Source: an uncultured Clostridia bacterium (GTDB taxonomy: Bacteria; Bacillota; Clostridia; Christensenellales; Aristaeellaceae). Taken from it: DNA of 32,291 nucleotides. Positions within the stretch are counted from its first letter, which is position 1; every line of letters starts with the position of its first letter. Below the pieces are notes generated by a model. That model was not told the DNA's origin. It did no database searches and was given only the letters and a program-made list of their open reading frames with translations. Position numbers and translations under genes: made by a program. Of this stretch, positions 15,046 through 27,555 are shown piece after piece. The stretch spans positions 1 through 32,291 of the forward strand of contig CALGBY010000090.1 of assembly GCA_937886445.1 (NCBI GenBank). The letters are read 5' to 3'.

Positions 15046-15978
15046 TCAGTCCCTCCTCGCGGCGATGGCCACCCAGTCGCCCTTGTGACGGGTCTCAAGC
15101 AGGGTGTAGCCGTTCTTTTCAAGGGCTTCCTTCACATCGTTTTCGGCCTCCGCGATGATGCCGGAGCACACAAAGGTGCTGCCGGGCAGCAGATGCTCCC
15201 GCAGCGGCCCGCACAGGATGCAGATGGCGGGGGCAAGAATGTTGGCCACGGCAAAGCCGAAGGTCTCCTTGAGGCCCTTCGTAAGGTCTCCCAGGCGGAT
15301 CTCAACGCTCTCCTCCACATGGCAGCGGGCCACATTTTCCACGGCGGCCTTCACGGCGTCCGGGTCGATATCCACACCCACGGCGTGCTTCGCGCCCAGC
15401 CGGGCGGCGGCGATCGCCAGAATGCCGCTGCCGGTGCCTACATCCAGCAGTGTTTCTCCCCGGTAATAGTCCTCGATCATTTCCACGCACATCGCGGTGG
15501 TCTCGTGTGTGCCGGTGCCGAAGGCCATGCCGGGGTCCAGCTCAATGATCAGGTCTCCCTCTTCGGCGTCCCAATGCTCCCAGCTGGGCTTGATCACCAG
15601 CCTTCTGCCCAGGCGGAAGGGCTTGTAGTACTGCTTCCAGCACTCGCTCCAGTCCTTGCTTTCCACATTTTCGGTGCTGAGCGTGAGCGCGCCCAGATCA
15701 TTTCTCTGCGCCTTCAGCCCGGCCAGAGACTGCTTCAGGCTTTCGATGATGCCGGGCAGCCTTTCGTTTACCTCATACCATACCTTTACCTGCACATCCT
15801 CGGGCATCGCGTCGATCACGCTCTGGTCCATCAGCTCCCAGTTGGCGGTGGGCTTCGCGGGGTCGGGCAGATCGGCCCGGTCGATGATCTGCGTGCCCAC
15901 GGCGCCCAGATCCGTCATCATCTGGGAGATGATCTCCGCGCCGGGGGTGGTTGTGGATACAGTCAGTTCAGCGTATTC
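15046..15978 (-). CDS. prmA: Ribosomal protein L11 methyltransferase PrmA
   Basis: A 310-residue class I SAM methyltransferase that methylates ribosomal protein L11. After an N-terminal alpha/beta domain (MEYAELTVSTTTPGAE), DPGMAFGTGTHETTAMC and LLDVGTGSGILAIAAARLGA give the SAM pocket, and VANILA stands where the catalytic NPPY-type motif is in other families. The end HKGDWVAIAARRD is typical. The ATG at 15978 has GAGGT upstream; the long upstream extension of the same frame lies inside the SH3b gene and is not coding. Confidence 0.95.
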   Translation of the reverse strand, partial: EYAELTVSTTTPGAEIISQMMTDLGAVGTQIIDRADLPDPAKPTANWELMDQSVIDAMPEDVQVKVWYEVNERLPGIIESLKQSLAGLKAQRNDLGALTLSTENVESKDWSECWKQYYKPFRLGRRLVIKPSWEHWDAEEGDLIIELDPGMAFGTGTHETTAMCVEMIEDYYRGETLLDVGTGSGILAIAAARLGAKHAVGVDIDPDAVKAAVENVARCHVEESVEIRLGDLTKGLKETFGFAVANILAPAICILCGPLREHLLPGSTFVCSGIIAEAENDVKEALEKNGYTLLETRHKGDWVAIAARRD

Positions 15979-16022
15979 CATATTGATTACCTCATTTTGT
16001 GTTTTCGTTTTGCCGGGGCGGT

Positions 16023-17129
16023 TTATTTCAGGAACCGGGTCATCATGTACCCGGTGGTGCCGTTGTACTTTACCTTGGTCCAGGTGTCGCCCGGCACCAG
16101 CACCGTCACCTTTTTGCCGGAGTAGATCTTCATCAGCGAGGTGGAGCCGGTGGACGCCCTTGAGCGCAGGTTCACATAGGAGGAGCCGTTCGTGACCACG
16201 CGGGAGATGGATACATTGTACAGCTTGATGTACTTGGTCATCATATAGCCGGTTTTGCCGGAGGCGCTGTCCCGCACCTTGCACCATTCGCTGCCCGCGG
16301 AGAGGATCTCCAGCTTATCGCCGTTTTTATACTTCGCGAGGGCCTTGGATGAGGTGCTCGCGGAGGCGCGCAGGTTGAGATAGGAGGAAGCGGAGGCATT
16401 GTTCACCCTGCACCAGGCGGTGCCGGGATCGGGATCGACGGGGCCGACCTCTGAAAGGAAGGAGGCGTCCATAAAGCCGGTGCGGCCGTTCACACTCACC
16501 ATATACCAGCCGATGCCCTTCATCAGCACGCTTACCCTTGTGCCGTTTTTCACGCTTGCAAGCACCTTGCTGCCGGCGACGGGCTCGCTGCGCAGGTTCA
16601 GATTGCCGCCGTTTGAGGTGTTCACCCAGGCCTCTGATGTGCCGGTCGGGCTTTCCGTTTTTACATACTGGGAGGAAAAATAGCCGGTCTCATAGCCTGT
16701 ATCCACCAGATACCAGCCGGGGGTGCTGTCATCCAGCACGGTCACCGTTGTGCCGTTTCTGTATTTGGCGATAACGGGCGCCTTATCGGACGCGTAGGCG
16801 CGCAGGTTGAGATAGGAGGAGGAGCTCTTCAGCCCGTATACCACGCCGGGACGGCTGCTGCGGGCAGGGGACAGATAAGTGCCGCTCAGATAGCCGTACA
16901 GATCCTGAGAGGGGATATAGGCGTATACGAAATCGCCGTAGTCATACAGGGTCTGCACCCATTCCCCTTTTCGTACAGTGCCCGTACGGGAATAGTTCTT
17001 GCCGGGGCCGGAGCGCACATTCAGGGTGGAGGTACCGCTTACGGTGCCCCATTCCGCGAGCGCGGGGGCGGCAAGGCAGATGAGCAGCACGGCACAAATG
17101 AGGCCGCACAGCAGGCGCTTGTTTTTCAT
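16023..17129 (-). CDS. Secreted protein with five bacterial SH3 repeats
   Basis: A 368-residue exported protein. Residues 1-25 are a signal peptide (MKNKRLLCGLICAVLL, cut after APALA). Five SH3b repeats follow at about 27-88, 94-158, 167-228, 240-305 and 308-368. Each has the LNVRSGPG or LNLR(A/S) motif and most end with GY or GF near xMxxxF. SH3b domains usually bind peptidoglycan or wall peptides. There is no catalytic domain, so a wall-binding or adaptor role is likely. It lies 44 bases upstream of prmA and 46 bases after hemW in one minus-strand run. Its place in an rRNA/ribosomal-protein modification cluster is unexpected. Confidence 0.9.
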   Translation of the reverse strand: MKNKRLLCGLICAVLLICLAAPALAEWGTVSGTSTLNVRSGPGKNYSRTGTVRKGEWVQTLYDYGDFVYAYIPSQDLYGYLSGTYLSPARSSRPGVVYGLKSSSSYLNLRAYASDKAPVIAKYRNGTTVTVLDDSTPGWYLVDTGYETGYFSSQYVKTESPTGTSEAWVNTSNGGNLNLRSEPVAGSKVLASVKNGTRVSVLMKGIGWYMVSVNGRTGFMDASFLSEVGPVDPDPGTAWCRVNNASASSYLNLRASASTSSKALAKYKNGDKLEILSAGSEWCKVRDSASGKTGYMMTKYIKLYNVSISRVVTNGSSYVNLRSRASTGSTSLMKIYSGKKVTVLVPGDTWTKVKYNGTTGYMMTRFLK

Positions 17130-17175
17130 GTGGATCCATTCTCCTTTTAGGTAAATTCCGGCCGCACTGGCAGGA

Positions 17176-18288
17176 TCAGTCCATCAGCATCAGCAGCAGG
17201 CGGTTCTGCAGGTCCATCCCGCGTTCCGTCGGCCTGAAATATCCGTTTTCCTCTTCAAGCAGGCCGCTTTCAAGGGCCTGTATGAGCTTTTCTCCGAAGG
17301 CCTGCTCCGGGGTGAGCCCGTGCATTTGGTAAAATGCCTCTCTGCTTACGCCCTCGTTCATCCTCAGGCCCAGCATCATGCTTTCAAACCTTGCCTCCCG
17401 GGGGGAGATCGTTTCCTCCTCCGCTTTTTCGCCGGCAAGGTAGCCCTCCACGGTAACGGGGTTGCGGCAGCGCGTATCTCCCGTAAAGCCGCAGGCCGCC
17501 GCCCCCAGGCCCAGGTATTCCCTTCTTTGCCAGCACAGCACATTGTGCCGGCATTCAAAGCCCGGAAGCGCAAAATTGCTGATCTCGTATTGGCGCATGC
17601 CCCGCGCCGCCGTTTTGGCCTTTGCGAGGCTGTACATCTCGCGTTCCTCATCCTCATCCGGCAGGGAAAGCTCCCCGCTCCGGATGCGCCGTGTGATCTC
17701 CGTGCCCTCCTCCGCGATCAGCGCGTAGCAGGAAAGGTGGCGGGGAGAGAGCGAAAGCGCGGCCTCCAGCGTTTCCCGAAAATCGTTTACCGTCTGCCCG
17801 GGCAGGCCGAACATCACATCCAGGTTCAGGTTGGTGATGCCGGCTTCCCTGAGGCGCTTTACGCTTCTTTCGGCGTCCTCAAAGGTGTGCAGGCGGCCCA
17901 GCACCGAAAGGAGCCGCGGCTGCACCGCCTGAAGCCCCAGAGACACCCGGTTGATGCCGCCCTCCGCGAGGGTGTATGCCATTTTGTCACTCAGCATGCC
18001 GGGGTTGGCCTCCGAGGAGCACTCGGCGTCTTTTTCAAAGGTGAACCGCTCCTTCAGGCCGGAGAGCAGCTCCTTCATTACGGCGGGGGGCAGCAGGCTG
18101 GGCGTGCCTCCGCCGATGTAGAGCGTGCTGATCTCCCGGCCCGGGATGCGTTTTTCCTCCGCCTCCCGGAGCACCCTGCCGATATACGCCCGCGCCGTGC
18201 CCATTTTGCCTGTGTAGGACGGAAAATCGCAGTAGGCGCATTTTTTCGCGCAGTAGGGGATGTGTATGTAAAGGGAGAGCGCGCTCAC
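17176..18288 (-). CDS. hemW: HemW-like radical SAM heme chaperone
   Basis: A 370-residue radical SAM protein of the coproporphyrinogen oxidase-like family. The N-terminus has YIHIPYCAKKCAYCDFPSY, with Cys13, 17 and 20 as the cluster ligands, followed by YIGGGTPSLL. The HemW C-terminal domain ends at RPTERGMDLQNRLLLMLMD. It lacks the extra N-terminal region of true HemN, so it is most likely the heme-trafficking HemW rather than an oxidase. The start overlaps the end of the DUF5711 gene by four bases, so it is translationally coupled. Confidence 0.93.
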   Translation of the reverse strand: MSALSLYIHIPYCAKKCAYCDFPSYTGKMGTARAYIGRVLREAEEKRIPGREISTLYIGGGTPSLLPPAVMKELLSGLKERFTFEKDAECSSEANPGMLSDKMAYTLAEGGINRVSLGLQAVQPRLLSVLGRLHTFEDAERSVKRLREAGITNLNLDVMFGLPGQTVNDFRETLEAALSLSPRHLSCYALIAEEGTEITRRIRSGELSLPDEDEEREMYSLAKAKTAARGMRQYEISNFALPGFECRHNVLCWQRREYLGLGAAACGFTGDTRCRNPVTVEGYLAGEKAEEETISPREARFESMMLGLRMNEGVSREAFYQMHGLTPEQAFGEKLIQALESGLLEEENGYFRPTERGMDLQNRLLLMLMD

Positions 18289-19418
18289 GGCAGCTTTACC
18301 GCGTACACATTGCCCGCCGTGCCGCTCAGCAGCGCCACGCCGCCCTCCAGCAGGCCGATATAGCCCGCCACGGTCTCCTGAGCATCCAGATCAAGGTTGA
18401 TGGCCGAAAAGCGCTGGGCGTTCACATCCGCACGGTACAGCACGGAGGAGGAGAAGGCGTAGATCCTGCCGTCATAGATGCACGCGCCCGTGCACACATT
18501 GGGCAGGGTGTAGCGGATATCCTGCGTATCGGAAAGATAACGCAGGTCGGTCAATTCCATGGAGGAGGTCTGCTTGGTGCGGGCGTACAGCATTTTGAGC
18601 GGGCCGTTTCCGGCGTCGGAGTTGATCAGCTGCCAGCCGTACACCAGACGCACGGCGTCCGCGTCCTCAACGCAGCGGTAATCAAATTTTCTCAGATGCC
18701 TTGTGGATACCGCGTTCAGCGCGCCGTCCGCGTACAGGATGCGGTACACCGTCTGCTCGCCCAGGTCTGTTTCACCTGTGTTCATCTGGCCTACCCTGTA
18801 GGTGTTCATCGTAGTGGCCTGTACCGTGCCGTACACATCCAGCGCCGTCGTCCACAGGTAGGTGCCGTCCGAGAAAAAGCCGCAGTCCAGAAGCAGCTTG
18901 TCCTCATAGGCGTTGGTCTCATTGTCGCGGGTCATGCCCGACAGATCCTTGATGACCAGCTGCGGGCTGATATCCTCGCCCATCACCACCGCCACATATT
19001 CCTCGCCGGCTCTCGCGAACTGGATGGGGGAGGTGAGCTGGTTGTCGTAGGAGGCGTGACCGTTCCGGTCCAGAATGACCAGCTTTGTGCCCGTCCAGGC
19101 AACGGTGTTCCCGCTGTCGGTGTGGAAGCTGGCCCCGCGGCCCACGGTGTAGCGCCATTTTTCACTGCCGGAGGAGGTAACGCACACCAGCTCCGAGCCG
19201 TTGTAGTAGATCACATTGTCGCCAAGCGGCGTCACATCCTGTGTGGTGCGGCAGGGAAGCTTTGTTACATTCATCTGCCTTACCGAGCAGCCGAGGACCT
19301 GCGTGAGCGAATACACCGCCACCAGCGCGATGAACGCCGCGACCGTGATCAGGATGATCTTTTTTTTGTCTATGCCGGATGTCTCCTCCTCGGAGTAGGA
19401 ACTGCGAAACTTTGCCAT
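18285..19418 (-). CDS. DUF5711 family membrane-anchored beta-propeller-like protein
   Basis: A 377-residue protein starting MAKFRSSYSEEE. One membrane helix (about residues 20-41, IILITVAAFIALVAVYSL) is followed by a large outer domain of short repeats resembling PQQ/WD-type blades (for example VIYYNGSELVCVTSSGSEKW, VILDRNG, and near the end YAVKLP). This matches the DUF5711 family of Clostridia, whose role is unknown. The start at 19418 has GGAGG six to eight bases upstream; a 13-residue longer start at 19457 lacks a site. It is the first gene of the hemW-SH3b-prmA-rsmE run and has a strong promoter. Confidence 0.85.
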   Translation of the reverse strand: MAKFRSSYSEEETSGIDKKKIILITVAAFIALVAVYSLTQVLGCSVRQMNVTKLPCRTTQDVTPLGDNVIYYNGSELVCVTSSGSEKWRYTVGRGASFHTDSGNTVAWTGTKLVILDRNGHASYDNQLTSPIQFARAGEEYVAVVMGEDISPQLVIKDLSGMTRDNETNAYEDKLLLDCGFFSDGTYLWTTALDVYGTVQATTMNTYRVGQMNTGETDLGEQTVYRILYADGALNAVSTRHLRKFDYRCVEDADAVRLVYGWQLINSDAGNGPLKMLYARTKQTSSMELTDLRYLSDTQDIRYTLPNVCTGACIYDGRIYAFSSSVLYRADVNAQRFSAINLDLDAQETVAGYIGLLEGGVALLSGTAGNVYAVKLP

Positions 19419-19549
19419 AGGGCCTCCGAAAACCGCGCGCTCCGTTTTTTGTAACAATTGTGTAAAGCGGAGCGGGGGAAAAACATATTTTACCGCCCGC
19501 GCCCTGTGGGGCGGGGCCGCAGCGGGGCATAAAAGTCCCGTGTTTTTTC

Positions 19550-19578
19550 ATTATACATGCTCAGCAGGGCGGCGTCAA
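19550..19578 (-). promoter_or_regulatory. Sigma-A promoter of the DUF5711-hemW-prmA run
   Basis: On the minus strand TTGACG (19578-19573) is followed after 17 bases by TATAAT (19555-19550). The leader is about 125 bases and GC-rich, with C and G runs at 19490-19530 that could pair. It is divergent from the rpoB promoter, with an AT-rich stretch (about 19590-19648) between them that may serve both as an UP-type element. Confidence 0.85.
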
Positions 19579-19663
19579 TGCATCCGGAGCAAAAAATTAC
19601 AAAATTATTACGAAAAATATACACAAATTTAAAAATTAAAACATTTCCGTGTCCGTCCGGATA

Positions 19664-19692
19664 TTGACAATACAATTTGCAGGTGATATACT
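19664..19692 (+). promoter_or_regulatory. Sigma-A promoter of rpoB-rpoC
   Basis: A perfect TTGACA (19664-19669), a 17-base spacer and TATACT (19687-19692). The transcript should start near 19699, leaving a leader of about 175 bases before the rpoB ATG. The leader holds a CCGGC/GCCGG hairpin near 19797-19814. No ribosomal protein gene lies between promoter and rpoB, so the leader could be where control that normally acts through rplJ is placed. That is inference. Confidence 0.88.
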
Positions 19693-19875
19693 CTAAAATT
19701 GCATCAGTATCGGCTATGCTCGGTATTTATGCGTTTTCCCGTGATAGACGGAGGACCCGGCGTACAACGAAAGTGCGCCCGGCCCGGAGAAACGAAACCG
19801 GCCGGAAAGCCGGCGGAAAAGCGGAAAAGCGTGCCGTGGCATCCGCTGACGCGATTATAAAGGGGTGATAACTGC

Positions 19876-23601
<3,726 letters not shown>

Positions 23602-23655
23602 TCCCGTTTCACCGTTTTCTTACAAAGTGAATGACGTCCGGAGGGAGTTAAATAC

Positions 23656-26600
23656 ATGTTTGAACTGACCAATCTGGATTCCATACAGATCGGCATGGCC
23701 TCGCCCGAGCAGATCCTTGCCTGGAGCCACGGCGAAGTGACCAAGCCCGAAACCATTAATTACCGCACACTCAAGCCCGAACGCGACGGCCTGTTCTGCG
23801 AGCGTATCTTCGGGCCCACCAAGGACTGGGAGTGCAACTGCGGAAAATATAAGCGCATCAAGTTCCGCGACAAGGAACGCGTATGCGAAAAGTGCGGCGT
23901 GCAGATCACCCGCGCCAAGGTGCGCCGTGAGCGCATGGGCCATATCCAGCTGGCGGCCCCCGTATCCCATATCTGGTACTTCAAGGGCATCCCCTCCCGC
24001 ATGGGTATGCTGCTGGATGTTTCTCCCCGCGTACTTGAAAAGGTGCTGTACTTTGCCAGCTACATCGTGCTGGACGCCGGCAATAAGGAGTTTACCAAGG
24101 TAGAGGTGAACGACCTGCTTACCGACAGCAAGTACCGCGCCATCATGGCCCTGAAGGAAGAGGAGCGCGGCTCCTTCCGCGCCGGCATGGGTGCCGAGGC
24201 TGTGAAGGAAATGCTGCTCAAGCTGGATCTGGAAGAGCTGAGCGCCTCCCTGAAAAAGGAGATCGCGGAGCTCGTTGAAAAGGAAAAGGACAAGGATACC
24301 GAGGGCCAGAAGCGCTCCCACGCCGTAAAGCGTCTGGAAGTGGTGGAAGCCTTCCGTCTTTCCCATAACAAGCCCGAATGGATGATCATGGATGTGGTGC
24401 CCGTCATCCCGCCCGATCTGCGCCCCATGGTGCAGCTGGACGGCGGCCGCTTCGCGACAAGCGACCTGAATGACCTGTACCGCCGCGTGATCAACCGCAA
24501 CAACCGCCTCAAGCGCATGCTGGAGCTGGGCACGCCCGATATCATCGTGCGCAATGAAAAGCGTATGCTGCAGGAAGCCGTCGACGCCCTGATCGACAAC
24601 GGCCGCAGAGGCCGTGCCGTGACCGGCCCCGGCAACCGCGCCCTCAAGAGCCTTTCCGATCTGCTGCGCGGCAAGCAGGGACGCTTCCGTCAGAACCTGC
24701 TGGGCAAGCGCGTGGACTATTCCGGCCGCAGCGTTATCGTTGTAGGCCCCGAGCTGAAGCTGTATCAGTGCGGCCTGCCTAAGGAAATGGCGCTGGAGCT
24801 GTTCAAGCCCTTCGTGATGGAACGCCTTGTGACATTGAAAAAGGCGCACAATGTGAAGAACGCGAAGCGCATGGTGGAAAAGATGGATACCCAGGTGTGG
24901 GATATCCTGGAGAGCGTGATCAAGGAGCATCCCGTGCTCTTGAACCGCGCCCCCACGCTGCACCGTCTGGGCATCCAGGCCTTTGAGCCCGTGCTGGTGG
25001 AGGGCAAGGCCATCAAGCTGCATCCCCTTGCCTGCACCGCCTACAACGCCGACTTTGACGGCGACCAGATGGCTGTGCACGTACCCCTCTCCGTGGAAGC
25101 CCAGGCCGAGGCCCGCTACCTGATGCTGTGCGCCAACAACATCATGAAGCCGCAGGACGGTATGCCTGTTATCAGCCCCACGCAGGATATGATCATCGGC
25201 TGCCATTACCTTACGCTTACCGATCCCGATGCGAAGGGTGCCGGCCGCATCTTTACCGATATGAACGAGGCGCTGATGGCCTATCAGGATCATCAGATCA
25301 CCCTGCAGTCTCCCATCCGCGTGCGCGTGGAGCGCACCTTTGACGGCGAGACCGACCGCCGCCTGATCGACACCACGCTGGGCAAGCTGATCTTCAACGA
25401 GATCATCCCGCAGGATCTGGGCTTCCAGAAGCGTGAGTGTCTGGACGATATGTTCAAGCTGGAGATCGATGACAAGGTCATCAAATCCACGCTGGGCAAG
25501 ATCGTTGAACGCTGCTTCCATCGCCACGGCGCCAGCAAGACAGCTGAGGTGCTGGATAACATCAAGCATCTGGGCTACTCCTATTCCACCGGCGCCCTCA
25601 CGGTATCCGTGTTCGATATCGTGGTGCCCGAGGAAAAGCAGACCTGGCTTGCCGAGGCCGATGAGGAAGTTGAAAAGATCACAAAGCGCTACCGCCGCGG
25701 TCTTCTTACCGATGACGAGCGTTACCGCATGGTCATCAAGCTGTGGAACGACACCACAGACCGCCTGAAGAAGCGCGTTATGGAAGTGCTTCCTCCCTTC
25801 AACCCCATCAGCATGATGACCGGTTCCGGTGCCCGCGGCTCCGCCGCGCAGGTATCCCAGCTGGCCGGTATGCGCGGCCTGATGGCTTCTCCTTCGGGTA
25901 AGACCATTGAGCTGCCTATCCGCGCCAACTTCCGTGATGGTCTGGACGTGCTTGAATTCTTCATGTCCTCTCACGGCAGCCGCAAGTCTCTGGCCGATAC
26001 CGCTCTGCGTACGGCTGACTCAGGTTACCTTACCCGCCGTTTGGTGGATGTATCCCATGCCTGCATCGTTCGCGAGATCGACTGCTTCGAGAACCGCGGC
26101 GAAAAGGTGCGCGGCATCACCGTGGAAGCCATCGGCAAGGTGGAAGGCATCGACGACCGCGTGCGCGGCCGCTACAGCGCCGAGGATGTTTACCATCCCG
26201 TAACGGGCGAGATGATCGTCTCCGTCAACGAGATGATCACCGGTGATAAGGCGAAGAAGATCGCCGAGGCCGGCATCACCAAAATGCAGGTACGCAGCGT
26301 GCTCACCTGCCGCAGCACCCACGGCGTGTGCGCCAAGTGCTACGGTATGAACCTGGCACACGGCGGAAATGTGGATATCGGCGAGGCCGTCGGCATCATC
26401 GCCGCTCAGGCTATCGGCGAGCCCGGTACACAGCTGACCATGCGTAACTTCCACTCCGGCGGCGTTGCCAACGTTGAGGATATCACACAGGGTCTTCCCC
26501 GCGTTGAGGAACTGTTCGAAGCCCGCAAGCCCAAGCATGAGGCGGTGCTGGCCGAGATCAGCGGCGTCATCTCCTTCTCCGAAAACAAGAAGAAGCGCGA

Positions 26601-27210
26601 GGTGGTGATCACCTCCGATGACGATCCGAACGAAAAGAAGCTTTATCCCATCCATTACGGTGCGATGCTGAAGGTAAACGAGGGCGATCATGTGGACGCC
26701 GGCTTCAAGCTTACCGAAGGCTCTGTCAACCCGCATGACCTGCTGCGCATTCTGGGCGTGAAGGCCGTGCAGGAGTACCTGCTCAAGGAAGTGCTTGAGG
26801 TGTACTACAGCCAGGGCGTGCGCATCAGCGATAAGCATATCGAGATCATCATCCGTCAGATGCTGCGCAAGGTGCGCATTGAGGACAGCGGCGATACCGA
26901 TCTGCTCCCCGGCAGCCTTGTGGATATTCTCTCCTTTGAAAACGCCAACGAAAAGGTGATCATGGAAGGCGGACGCCCCGCTGTTGCCAAGCGCATCCTG
27001 CTGGGCATCACCAAGGCGGCTCTGGCCACCGATTCCTTCCTCTCCGCCGCCTCCTTCCAGGAGACCACGAGAGTGCTCACCGAGGCTGCCATCAAGGGCA
27101 AGAGCGACCCGCTTCTGGGCCTCAAGGAGAATGTCATCATCGGCAAGCTGATCCCCGCCGGTACCGGCCTGAAGAGATACAAGAATATCGAACTGCAGGA
27201 AACCTATTGA
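23656..27210 (+). CDS. rpoC: RNA polymerase beta-prime subunit RpoC
   Basis: A 1184-residue catalytic subunit. The N-terminal zinc ribbon has Cys60, 62, 77 and 80 (ECNCGKY and VCEKCG). The catalytic loop is NADFDGDQMAVHVPLS (from residue 464), whose three Asp bind the active-site magnesium. The trigger/bridge area begins GARGSAAQVSQLAGMRGLM, and a second zinc site includes CRSTHGVCAKCYG (about 885-897). It ends LQETY. GGAGGG lies before the ATG. A strong terminator 36 bases past the stop closes the transcript. Confidence 0.98.
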   Translation: MFELTNLDSIQIGMASPEQILAWSHGEVTKPETINYRTLKPERDGLFCERIFGPTKDWECNCGKYKRIKFRDKERVCEKCGVQITRAKVRRERMGHIQLAAPVSHIWYFKGIPSRMGMLLDVSPRVLEKVLYFASYIVLDAGNKEFTKVEVNDLLTDSKYRAIMALKEEERGSFRAGMGAEAVKEMLLKLDLEELSASLKKEIAELVEKEKDKDTEGQKRSHAVKRLEVVEAFRLSHNKPEWMIMDVVPVIPPDLRPMVQLDGGRFATSDLNDLYRRVINRNNRLKRMLELGTPDIIVRNEKRMLQEAVDALIDNGRRGRAVTGPGNRALKSLSDLLRGKQGRFRQNLLGKRVDYSGRSVIVVGPELKLYQCGLPKEMALELFKPFVMERLVTLKKAHNVKNAKRMVEKMDTQVWDILESVIKEHPVLLNRAPTLHRLGIQAFEPVLVEGKAIKLHPLACTAYNADFDGDQMAVHVPLSVEAQAEARYLMLCANNIMKPQDGMPVISPTQDMIIGCHYLTLTDPDAKGAGRIFTDMNEALMAYQDHQITLQSPIRVRVERTFDGETDRRLIDTTLGKLIFNEIIPQDLGFQKRECLDDMFKLEIDDKVIKSTLGKIVERCFHRHGASKTAEVLDNIKHLGYSYSTGALTVSVFDIVVPEEKQTWLAEADEEVEKITKRYRRGLLTDDERYRMVIKLWNDTTDRLKKRVMEVLPPFNPISMMTGSGARGSAAQVSQLAGMRGLMASPSGKTIELPIRANFRDGLDVLEFFMSSHGSRKSLADTALRTADSGYLTRRLVDVSHACIVREIDCFENRGEKVRGITVEAIGKVEGIDDRVRGRYSAEDVYHPVTGEMIVSVNEMITGDKAKKIAEAGITKMQVRSVLTCRSTHGVCAKCYGMNLAHGGNVDIGEAVGIIAAQAIGEPGTQLTMRNFHSGGVANVEDITQGLPRVEELFEARKPKHEAVLAEISGVISFSENKKKREVVITSDDDPNEKKLYPIHYGAMLKVNEGDHVDAGFKLTEGSVNPHDLLRILGVKAVQEYLLKEVLEVYYSQGVRISDKHIEIIIRQMLRKVRIEDSGDTDLLPGSLVDILSFENANEKVIMEGGRPAVAKRILLGITKAALATDSFLSAASFQETTRVLTEAAIKGKSDPLLGLKENVIIGKLIPAGTGLKRYKNIELQETY

Positions 27211-27245
27211 TCAGCAGAGCCGCTGTGCGGCTATGCACACAAGCA

Positions 27246-27275
27246 GGGGAAGGGCAAACGCCCTTCCCCGTTTTT
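27246..27275 (+). terminator. Rho-independent terminator of rpoBC
   Basis: GGGGAAGGGC AAAC GCCCTTCCCC makes a perfect ten-pair stem with a four-base loop, followed by GTTTTTATA. It sits 36 bases after the rpoC stop. The remaining 260 bases up to the next gene are AT-rich at first and hold no gene or clear promoter; weak -10-like sequences occur at 27350-27365. Confidence 0.92.
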
Positions 27276-27555
27276 ATACCCCGGCAAACGGCCGCGCGTG
27301 AGGAAAAAACGGACTGTTTTTATTATGTACTCGGATACATTTTTGCTTTCTTATGATAAAATAATGTTGATATATGCTTATCATCGACTGATCCTGTTTC
27401 CGATGTTCAACGCCGGCACGGTCATTTCTGATGCGTGCTGAACAGTCGGATGCAAGTTGAATGTACGGCTGATCTTCATACAGCCTGCCGGTACCTCATC
27501 CGGGGGAAAATCCGTAAGCTGAAAGGAAGAGAAAAATGAAAAGCTGATTTCGGTC

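Noticed and set aside
23620..25974. A 784-residue open frame antisense to rpoC
   Set aside because: Same cause as the rpoB shadow; composition is rich in His, Gln and Leu and no motif is visible.
27276..27535. Promoter or structured RNA between rpoC and the DUF6273 gene
   Set aside because: Only weak -10-like sequences and a broken inverted repeat (GTTCA...TGAAC) were found; not enough to call.
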